Shown here: positions 55,755 to 64,000 of the stretch, piece after piece | Position numbering within the stretch: position 1 is the first letter of the stretch | How the letters are laid out: each line of letters opens with the position of its first letter | Assembly (NCBI RefSeq): GCF_958450345.1 | Contig: NC_088780.1 | Span: 136,972,226 to 137,036,225 of the forward strand | Direction of reading: 5' to 3' | Origin: Calliphora vicina | Lineage: Eukaryota; Arthropoda; Insecta; Diptera; Calliphoridae | DNA length: 64,000 nucleotides | Program-made: the position numbers and the translations under genes | Notes under the pieces: generated by a model | Seen by the model: the letters and a program-made list of their open reading frames with translations, nothing else | Database searches by the model: none | What the model was told of the DNA's origin: nothing

Positions 55755-55875
55755 ATCTAAACCATCCAGGGACCCAGTCAAACACACACAACAAATTTCA
55801 TCGAAATCGGCCCAGCCGTTAAGGAGGAGTTCAGTTACTAACACACGTACAGAAGAATTATATATATAAAGAAGA

Positions 55876-56284
55876 TAATTATACGATTTGCCAAGTAGCC
55901 ATTTGCTAACCGATTTTTACAACGCTTTTTTTCTGTTTGAAATGTAAAACTCAAATCTGTCAAAACAAAATATCTATGATGGTTTGAATTTGTAACTTTA
56001 AGTATTCCACATACATAATATATCCAATATGTTCTTCATATCGGTGACTTTTTCAATGGAAACTCATTCCAAAGTAAAAATATGGTGATTTGTTAAAACT
56101 GTCTAAAATGATATACACATAATTGCCCATAAATTTTAAACTACACAAAGACCAGCATAATTTTTGACTCCTTTTTGTATATGAATTTATATGAAAAAAC
56201 GTACCTTTAAAAACGTTATTCTTTATAAATCTTGAACTAATCGAGTCTCCATCGAAATTATTTTGCACGGATCAGTCTTGGGCG
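55876..56284. other. Unannotated AT-rich DNA
   Basis: Nothing recognised. Confidence 0.45.
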
Positions 56285-56570
56285 TTGCCAATTACTTTTC
56301 AATTACCAATTACATTACATGTAATTGGTAATTGAAAAATACCAATTACCAATTACAAGCAATTAGTAATTGAAATTTGCCAATTACAAATCCAATTACA
56401 TTTTGTAATTGGCAACCAACAAATACCAATTACTATTACAAGTAATTGAAATTGGCTTTTATCAATTACCAATTACTGTAATTAGTAATTGGTATATGGT
56501 AATTACCAATTACATATAATTGGTAATTGGTAAAGTAATTGCAAGTAATTGATAAAAAAGTAATTCTAAT
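56285..56570. repeat. AATTACCAATTAC / GTAATTGGTAATT degenerate array
   Basis: About 280 bp made almost wholly of CAATTAC and GTAATTG words in both senses. The period is irregular (about 6-13 bases). It can fold extensively. Confidence 0.85.
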
Positions 56571-57291
56571 TAGATGAAAGGTAATTACATTTAAATTTTT
56601 TTCTAAATTTCTAAACAACATTAAATAATAACACTCTGCTACAAAATAACACTTTTTATCAGAACTTGAAAATCGGCCTAATGGGTGTTGTAGGCCTACG
56701 TGAGGACATACTAAAACCGTTTTAAAAGATTTTGTAAACCCCCTCAAAACATTGAGTTATTTTGAAAAAAACTGTTTAGGTTAGATCCTAGTACTTTAGT
56801 ACCTAGAGGCAAAGAATTAAGCTTTCATAAAATGTATATTTTTTTCGTAATTTTTCAAATTCAACAATAGCACAGGCAACAAAATCGAAACAAATTTAGA
56901 GGATTTCTAAACCACTACACGGCAGAAATTGTTCAGATTTATTGCTTTATCGCAAAGCCTCAATTAAGTGAATTCACTTATTTTCAGAAAATTGTCTTTT
57001 AAAATCATCAATATTTTGATCGAGCTGTAAAGTAATAACCTAGCAGTAAAGAAAGTAGTAAATCTATCGCTTATAGACTAATGTTTGATGACTTGACTGA
57101 TTCCAATTGATATATTTTGGGTCACGTATGTGCTATTTGTATTGCAGATAGATGTCAATTAGTTACTTTATGCATTCCATGTAATCTATCGTAAAGACAA
57201 TTGTCACTTAAGTGCCTCTAAGTAATCTAAGTAATGCATTCGTCTCTAAGTAATACAAAGGATCAATTGACCCTCTGCTTGGGACATTCAC
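56571..57291. other. Unannotated DNA
   Basis: No gene or repeat end recognised. Confidence 0.4.
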
Positions 57292-57390
57292 GTGTTAAAA
57301 TAACTAGTCACGTAGCTAGTTACGTAACTAGCTGTCACCCTAAATTATAGGTAAAATCACTAGTCTCATAGAACTGCTGGGAAATGACTG
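57292..57390 (-). repeat. Family L fragment
   Basis: The minus-strand text TCCCAGCAGTTCT, CTAGTGATTTTACCTA and AGCTAGTTACGTAACTAGCT matches 60336-60420 in order. The fragment contains TAGTCACGTAGCTAGTTACG palindromic text. Confidence 0.6.
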
Positions 57391-57937
57391 CGGTAAAACT
57401 TTGTATCTATGTATATGAAGTTACAAAATCGTTCGATAACGAAATCTCTTAAAAATTGAAATTACAAATTGTAATGAAACAACATAACTCTAAACTTTTT
57501 TGAAGCGAAATTTTTTGAAATGGTAATTTTCAATTGCTCATAGAAATGAAGAAGTTAGTCGACAACATTTGGAGCTTTTTGAATTTTTTAAACCGCGATC
57601 TTTGATATTTTTTACATTGAAATATATACTCTGAAATTTGACCTTTAACCTTTTGGAAGTAAACAATTTTATTCACACCATTTTAAGGACAATACCTTTG
57701 CCATTAAAATGGAATCAAAAATTATGTTGGACTTTCAGAAGTTTCAATGTTATGTGTATATAATTTTGGACAATTTTAACAAATTTTTAAATTTTCAAAT
57801 CGCGATATTTTTGAAATGTGTTTTCGATGAAAAAGTCATTGATTTGAGGATACCTTTGGAACCGTAATATGTGTGGTAAATTTTATTAAAATCGAAAATG
57901 TCAAATCTGAAAATAGCACTTTTCTGTCCTTTTTAAC
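57391..57937. other. Unannotated AT-rich DNA
   Basis: Nothing recognised. Confidence 0.4.
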
Positions 57938-59310
57938 CCATTAACCGCCAAAATAAATCCAGTAGCGATAATTAACAAAAAAGTTAATTTTTTTATTCAT
58001 TGTATACATAATTAATATAAAAGTATGAAAAAATAAAAAAAATAAAAAATGGGAGGAGTAGGATGAGTGTACTCAACTAAGTACAGCGGAGGGATACAGG
58101 TGGAAAATTTCATTTCATTGACATAAAACACATCTTAATAGCTTTTCCAACTTTTTGGGTTAGTAACCTATACCCTAGGAACAATGAAGATGAAAGTCGA
58201 GCTTTATTTTCGCGTTTTGGCGTAAATAGTACCTTGTAATGGATCGTCAGAATAAAATTTGATTCATGCTATCGCTGCATAGAGTCAACATTTAACCTAT
58301 GTGAAATGGCCATATATTTCACATAGGTAAACAATGCCCCATCTTTCATACCACGAATGGCAATTCTGTAGAGTGAAATGGACTGGTACAGTTCATCTAT
58401 TCCTCCCATATGTTAGTTATAAGACTGATATGTTGCCATACATTTTTTGTCGTTGTGTAAAAGGCCAACGTTTTACAGCTCCTAATAGCTCAATTGTGTC
58501 ATTGTAAGGACGCTATTGTCAATTATCAAAAAATACATTTCCTTTTTCTCAAGTAATTTTTTTCCTACTTTTGACGATTTTCTACAATATAAATCGTAAG
58601 TGTAGCAATATCCGATTTTGACATTGATTTTAACGCAATTTCCATGCCAATATCTTTATCATAAGACCACTATTAATCCTCTCTGGGTTATTTGTTATAT
58701 CAAATCAATATCAGTACACCCATACATTTTTTTAAGTCGAGTCTAAACACCTCAATGTTATCTGTCACATCTCTCAGCAAGTTGTCAGCTGTCATGTTCT
58801 CATCACCACCTTCTTCTTCATCGGTTAATTGATTGCGAAATTATAGAAAGAATTACTATCTTCCAATATAGCTTATATATTTCTGTAAACATAACAGTGT
58901 TGGCAAAATTTGTATATGGATTCCGCCACTGTACTCAATTAAGTACAGTTATATTTAAAATTGGATAACTTTGCAAAAGTAAATGGCATACAATTTATTT
59001 TTACATATTTTATAAATAGAAATGCTTTCTTTTAGAAAATAAAATAAAAAATAAATTTGCAACACAGTAAAAGCTAAAAAAACGGAAAATCTGTGCTTAT
59101 ATGGCCACACCAATTTTCTATATGTTTAAGGGTCTATTTTTTGACATCTGATACGTATAAAGACAGATTTTTTGTATTATTTTAGCCGAAACAGGTTTCT
59201 TTTAAGCTAAAAACGCGAAAAAATCACAAAAACTTTTAAAATTTTAAAAATATCGCCTAATATGTAGCTGTACTCAATTGAGTACATCGGCGCCAAATGG
59301 GTTCTGGATT
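57938..59310 (-). pseudogene. PiggyBac-like element relic 2 with transposase remnant
   Basis: On the minus strand at about 58300-58420 the frame reads MGGIDELYQSISLYRIAIRG. This is the GGxD block with the last catalytic aspartate and following text of piggyBac-family transposases. RWPFTQRQKMYGNISVL-like text lies ahead of it. Stops interrupt the frame and no other catalytic blocks were found. The possible ends are TTAACCCATTAACCGCC at about 57943 and the inverse of AACCCATTTGGCGCC at about 59290-59310; they agree only in part. The palindrome TGTACTCAATTRAGTACA type occurs at 58068, 58929 and 59268 and could be transposase binding sites. A CCTATGTGAAAT/ATTTCACATAGG hairpin lies at about 58298-58329. 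Confidence 0.65.
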
Positions 59311-60335
59311 CTCCCATATGTAAATCAAAATTTTTAAAATCAATTTAAAATTTTTTAGAGATTTTTGTTAATTATTTGAATTTTTATTTTATATAATTTA
59401 AAATTATATTTTTAATTTAGCTCAAGTTCATTTTTAATTACTCTATAATAATTCAAAGAATGAATATGTAAATTAATTTTAGACAACTGGCAAATTATAA
59501 TGCATTTTCTACCCTGACAAGGTCGACATCAACAATGTTTATTATCAATATCATCTATTTAACTTTTTTAAATCAAAAAGAATCATTTGTGTTTTTTGAA
59601 AATCTAATACAATTTTTGCTTAGGTGATGAAATTGTACTATGATACATAAGTTTTTGACAAATATTAATACTTATTATTGGCGTCTGTAAATACCTTTAA
59701 CATCATCTTAGTAAAGCATGACGTTTGATTTTAAAATTAGATATAAAAAAAAGAAAAATTAACAATAACGTAATTTTCTTCTTTTTTGAACATTTCTAAA
59801 AGATTTGCGCCATCATGGCGCTAAGTAGAAGAATGTATATTTAAATGAGTATTTGTAACCATGTAAACAATTATGTTTATACTACGAGTCAATAAAGAAA
59901 GGAAGAAACTTCTAAATTTAATTAATTGAATGCAATATTTTTCGGAATTGTCTAGAAAATTATATCGAATTTTTTTTCAGTTTGAGACCTAATTAAAATT
60001 AGCTTAGCGTGAAGATATATGTGTAATTATTTGCATATTTGTATATTTTTTATATATTATATACATATATATATGTATATATATTTTAACATGTACATTG
60101 TACATCAACATACATATGTACATGTAAGTAAATAAAAATCTTTGTATCATGTACCAGTTGTTGGTACGATGAGTACATTCTACATTGTGCTTATGCGATT
60201 TGTGCTTTTTAGCATTTTTCTGCATGATTTCCTTAAAAGCCTATCTTTTTAATGTTTGCTTATTCATTCGTTTCAGATTTGTCCTACATATATACAAAAA
60301 TAAATCGTAAACACCCACACAAGTGTTCAGCCATC
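59311..60335. other. Unannotated AT-rich DNA
   Basis: A TATATATATG-type simple tract lies at 60045-60125. No gene recognised. Confidence 0.45.
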
Positions 60336-60700
60336 CCAGCAGTTCTGGGTATCTGTATCGGACTAGTGATTTTACCTATCACTTAGAGTAGCCACTAGTT
60401 ACATAAATAGCAACCCCTCTAAGCAGCGGTTGGTTTTCACAAATCGGTTACAGAGTCAGTTACCTAACTAACCCCCATTAACACGAAGTCTGGTTATGCT
60501 TTAACTAATAGTTATACTGCCGGTTAAATTTATTTTTATATGAAAACTGTCAGTATAACTATTAGTTAAAACATAACCAGACTTCGTGTTACTGGGGGTA
60601 AGTAGTTACTTGATTAGCTACATAACCAGTTATTTTAACATACTTAATTACTTGATTAGCTACATAACCAGTTATTTTAACATGTACGGGTGCTAATCGG
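60336..60700 (+). mobile_element. Family L copy with internal MITE and tandem duplication
   Basis: It starts CCCAGCAGTTCTGGGTATCT and contains CTAGTGATTTTACCTATCAC and GCCACTAGTTACATAAATAG. An inner MITE lies at 60472-60598. After it, TTACTTGATTAGCTACATAA-CCAGTTATTTTAACAT occurs twice about 43 bases apart (60605 and 60648). Confidence 0.6.
60472..60598. mobile_element. 127-bp foldback MITE, arms ~48 bp
   Basis: CCCCCATTAACACGAAGTCT and GGTTATGCTTTAACTAATAG on the left are inverted as CTATTAGTTAAAACATAACC and AGACTTCGTGTTACTGGGGG on the right, with about two mismatches. The loop is about 30 bp. Confidence 0.85.
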
Positions 60701-61336
60701 AAGCTAACTCACCTCAAATAGAGAGTTAAAAAGGCATCTCCTATACTTTTCAATAACCGATTGTTTGTAAACAATCCTTAATCCGACTACTCTCCAAAAG
60801 AATTTTTCTGGTGAGTAAAATAAGTACTTTCTAAAATGTTCTGTCAAATAAAAGTTTGAAATGATCACACTCTGAATTTGCTCTAGCTTATCTGGGATGT
60901 ATACTGTATATTAGGTGTACACTGACTACTTGTAAAACTGCTGGACATGTATTAGAATACGAGTTGAAAAGAATAAAGTGGAACAGAGCTGAGTCTTGTT
61001 GTATGTGTATTTGTATCCTAAATATCATTTTCATCCATGAGTATCCATATTTATCTAATATGTATTCAAATTATGACTGGCAAAAAAATTTTAATACAAA
61101 AAAAATTATGCAGTTTATTTTGCTTTTTTTTTGGATTTGTTTGGAAAACATGTTCAAGTTTTTTGAATATGTGATAATGTGATTTTCATATTTGTTATCG
61201 AAAAGCATAAAATGGAATTTAATGTGGAAATCTTGACATTATAATTTTTTATAATTTAGATACTAACTTGATGAGTTTAAGTAGTTAGGGATTCCAGATT
61301 TTCCAATTAGAGTTGGCGTCTTTATATTATCATAAA
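60701..61336. other. Unannotated AT-rich DNA
   Basis: Nothing recognised. Confidence 0.45.
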
Positions 61337-61690
61337 TTAAATATTTATGACCGATAAAGTCCAATTTAGGGAGGACAATTGTATAGGGGCTAGGTGAAAT
61401 AATGGAGCGATTTCAGCCAGATTCAATGAGCTTGGTCCTTTGGTCGAAGAAATTATATGTACCAAATTTGATCGAAATATCATCAAAATTGCGATCTGTA
61501 CTTTGCGCACAAGGTTTACATGGACAGACAACAAGCCAGCCAGACGGACGGACATCGTTTAATCGACTCAGAAGGTGATTCTAAGTCGATCGGTATATTT
61601 TAAGGTGTTAGACCAATATTTTTGGGCGTTACAAACATCTGCATAAACGCATTATACCCTACCCACTATGGTGGTGTAGGGTATAACAAA
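61337..61690 (-). mobile_element. Family B, 5' part, minus strand
   Basis: The 5' hairpin TACCCTACACCACCATAGTG-GGTAGGGTA (61655-61685) is followed on the minus strand by GCAGATGTTTGTAACGCCCA, CGACTTAGAATCACCTTCTG, the CCGTCCGTCTGGCTGGC tract, GTAAACCTTGTGCGCAAAGT and CACCTAGCCCCTATACAATT. The order equals 6315-6610. The copy stops near 61337, before the module region. Confidence 0.8.
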
Positions 61691-61929
61691 ATTAACTTTA
61701 CATAAACTATGTAGTAATGTACATGGATTTAAGCCACTGATACTATTTGAGTTCTGAAATAATGAATATTCCAAAGGTAATATTATTTTCTTCAAAAACA
61801 CAGGTTTTTGGATAAAAAATCATTTTATTTTTATCCTATTCTTTTTTTTATCCCTTCCAAAAATAAGATTTGTCGAGGTCGTTAAAATAGGTATTTGTTT
61901 GTGAGGTAGTTTCATCGTTGAAGCAATTT
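61691..61929. other. Unannotated AT-rich DNA
   Basis: Nothing recognised. Confidence 0.4.
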
Positions 61930-62230
61930 CTTCAGGCGTGGATGCAATAAAAAGTAACTCGGCACTTATTCGTGGATGTTTGCCATTGAAAATGCACATG
62001 TGTGCAACCGATTGTGAGCAATCGCGGCAGCCATCTTGACGAAAACTTTCTCATACCCATGTGGACATTCAAAATTGGAATCACTGAGCCATCTGTGATG
62101 CCTATGGCTTCCACAATCTCTCGCACTTTAAAACTCTGATCGACCAACACCAGATCGTGAATTTTTCAATTGTTTCGTGTGTAGCGACCTTAACAGGGCG
62201 TCCTGATCGTTAGGCATCTTCCGTGCTTGT
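61930..62230 (-). pseudogene. Mariner transposase relic 3 (different lineage)
   Basis: The minus strand reads RPVKVATHET, then after a one-base shift KIHDLVLVDQSFKVREIVEA, IGITDGSVIPILNVHMGMRK and FSSRWLPRLLTI. This is the second helix-turn-helix and linker of a mariner transposase of the type with KVREIAEAVGISHGSV and ARWVPRLL text, as in SETMAR-like mariners. It is not the lineage of relics 1 and 2. The catalytic domain is absent, so about 85-90 codons of an expected ~345 remain. The sequence past LLTIG is no longer mariner-like. A 27-base local duplication follows at 62233. Confidence 0.85.
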
Positions 62231-62232
62231 AT

Positions 62233-62282
62233 GGTCACAATGAAATTCAGTAATCCGGTCACAATGAAATTCAGTAATCCGA
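62233..62282 (+). repeat. Local tandem duplication
   Basis: GGTCACAATGAAATTCAGTA followed by ATCC occurs twice, about 27 bases apart, at the start side of mariner relic 3. Confidence 0.85.
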
Positions 62283-62417
62283 AAAAAAATGTTTAATGAG
62301 CATACGAAATTCGCGTCCCAAAGAGAACAGTAGTTGGATTTTCGCTTTAGACAATTTCCAGTCCAAAAATATAACGTCTAAAAAATGTAAAAAAATTCCA
62401 AAATTTTACAAAACTGT

Positions 62418-63305
62418 ACATTAGGGTGATAGCCGATTTTGTTTTTTAGATTTCAAAGAGTGCCGGGTGGAATATTGTGACACTAGGTCTAAATGTTAAG
62501 TGCAGAAAATTTGTTTCAAATCGGACCATGATTTCGGGACGCGCATCGTGGTTAAAGGTGAGATATATAAAAAATTTAACTAAATATTTATATGAAATAA
62601 ATCTGTGAAACTCCTTAACTTTCTGCATTATGTTACAGAAATAAAAAGATTTACTTATATTAATGAAAATTACAGTAAAAAAAATCTTTTGAACACAAAC
62701 TGTATTATCGCTGAAATTTGAAAAAAATGCAAACCTTTTAGTTTTTGTAAAATTTTTGCACTACACAATTACTTTTTCAATTTAATGCAAAATAATTGAA
62801 ATGTGTACGTTGTAATGAGATATACATAAATGACAAAAATTGGTTAAAAATTTAAAAGTTATTAAAAATTCCCCAGACCATTAACGTGTCTCAGGCCACT
62901 TGAACAAGAAATTTAGGAAAAAAAATTAACATATTTTGAGAAATATTAAAATAAAAGGTGATTTTTACTTAAAATACATATATCCGTATTTACTTGTATA
63001 TGAGTTTTTGTCTTCGTAGGATACCGCTTAACTATTCGCAAGTATGACCAACAAACTATAATTTTTTTAATGGCAGTTTCATATCTCCATTTTCAAATTT
63101 TTAAACATTTTGTTAAACAAATTTAAGAATTTCTTGATCATCACATTAGGATTTATTGAGAATAAGCCCAATTTCCTTACTGTTAAAAATTTTAAGTAAA
63201 ACCTATTCATAATATTATAGCCTTTGTAATTTTAAATATGGTCTGAAAGTTTTACAAAAATCGGAACGCGTTAACCTTTAAATCGAGAAGGTCAAATGTC
63301 AAATT
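62418..63305 (+). mobile_element. Family D copy with GTACATTAGGGTG end
   Basis: GTACATTAGGGTGATAGCCG marks the left end. From 62860 the text AGACCATTAACGTGTCTCAGG, TGAGTTTTTGTCTTCGTAGG and AAGTAAAACCTATTCATAAT matches the right arm of 41510-42800. The other arm and right end are missing. Confidence 0.65.
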
Positions 63306-64000
63306 CAGAGACCGAACATAACGGGTTCACTTTCATTTCAATGGTAAATTCTCATTCGCAGCCATTTAAAAATAATTTTTTGTGATATATAACTGAGAGA
63401 GTGATTTATTCGGGAATATTTTAGGTTTGGGGTTGAGAGAAACAGAAAATAAACAAAAACAAATAATCTGGATGAGTGATTTATCCCAGCGGGAAAAAAT
63501 GATAGGACTTCAGTTTGTAGGCCTTCTAAAAGGCATACTTACACATTCTAAAAGATCTGATACTCATTCCACACTGCCTGCTCTTAGAAGGTGTTCATGA
63601 ATCCCCTTCTAATAACAAGTGGTTAAATAAAAATAGTTTACTAAATAAAAATAAATTACTCTGCATCTCTTTGATTAACTCTACAAAATTTACAACAATA
63701 AATTGCTTGATGTGGCTTCTTATTTATTTTTGTTGTTTTTAAGTATGTAATCAGAAATTATCATGTTGCAAAAAATTAAACAAACAACTTCATTTTAATT
63801 CTTATTTTTATTTTAGATTTTCTAATAAGACTTTAAATAGGTCTTCCATTGTAGACGTTCTATAAAACTTGAAAATGCACGACTTTTCATAGGCCGTCCT
63901 TTGATGCCTTATTCTAATGCTGTTTTTCTCTTTTAGGCACTTTATTAGGCCTCTCATGTAGCTCTTCCATAAGACTTTGCAGTAGTCCTACCTTTCTAGG
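63306..64000. other. Unannotated DNA
   Basis: No gene recognised. Words such as AGGCCTTCTAAAAGG and TAGGCCTCTCATGTAGC recur loosely but do not form a clear repeat. Confidence 0.4.

Larger units (their letters stand above)
54528..55875 (-). mobile_element. Non-autonomous Helitron, minus strand
   Basis: On the minus strand it starts TCTTCTTTATATATATAATT (preceded by A) and has CTGAACTCCTCCTTAACGGC and GGCCGATTTCGATGAAATTT. It ends with a GGCAAA/TTTGCC hairpin, AGGACAGCTAG and a following T. Hairpin plus CTAG and insertion between A and T are diagnostic. Three hAT-like MITEs occupy its middle. No Rep/helicase is present. Confidence 0.85.

Overview
The window reads as non-coding, repeat-dense DNA from a fly, most likely a higher (calyptrate-like) dipteran. 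It is strongly AT-rich by eye. It carries relics of animal transposons (mariner, pogo/Tc1-like, piggyBac, hAT-like, Helitron, Ty3/gypsy). It is also full of interspersed repeats with phrases such as CATAGCTCCCATATAAG and hairpin ends such as ATACCCT...AGGGTAT, which I recall from blowfly and house-fly type genomes. That placement is memory-based. No tRNA, rRNA or intact host gene was recognised. Nearly all short open frames look like chance or transposon debris, and the longest ones are artefacts of a tetranucleotide repeat that has no stop codon in any frame.

Layout. 1-796: the 3' end of a Ty3/gypsy retrotransposon (integrase tail, polypurine tract, LTR). A reverse-oriented solo LTR of the same family lies at 24945-25264. 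801-1875: a TIR-bounded DNA element. 3040-3985: a TAGCAGT-rich inverted repeat. 4570-7040: two interspersed repeat families, called A and B here. 8242-8405: a small hairpin MITE. 9928-10661: a dead mariner. 10983-11480: a solo LTR with target duplication. 13500-17360: a family A copy on the minus strand containing 2.2 kb of (TCTG)n. 18130-18860: a dead pogo/Tc1-like transposase split by a 182-bp PIF/Harbinger-like MITE. 21260-22110: a CCCATACAAAG repeat. 25600-27700: family B remnant, a coding relic of a repetitive arthropod ORF, and an inverted-repeat element. 28735-29890: a dead piggyBac-like transposase.

32526-38320 is a nested pile-up. It holds a Helitron with an internal ~113-bp tandem array, then a TTAA-flanked piggyBac-type MITE with another MITE inside it, and then a second copy of that inner MITE split by a CACTA-like foldback. 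39459-42944 holds large inverted repeats. 43980-44714 is a second dead mariner. 46360-51250 carries 4.2 kb of (TCTG)n. 54528-55875 is a minus-strand Helitron holding three hAT-like MITEs in series, separated by the same 8-bp target ATCTAAAC. 57940-59310 is a second piggyBac relic. 60336-60700, 61337-61690, 61930-62230 and 62418-63305 hold a foldback cluster, a family B copy, a third mariner relic and a family D copy.

Nothing here works together as a pathway. The interest is in repeat biology: two giant tetranucleotide arrays seeded inside transposon copies, with variant units clustered at the same end of each, and several nested insertions whose empty sites can be read in the window. All boundaries were read by eye without alignment software.
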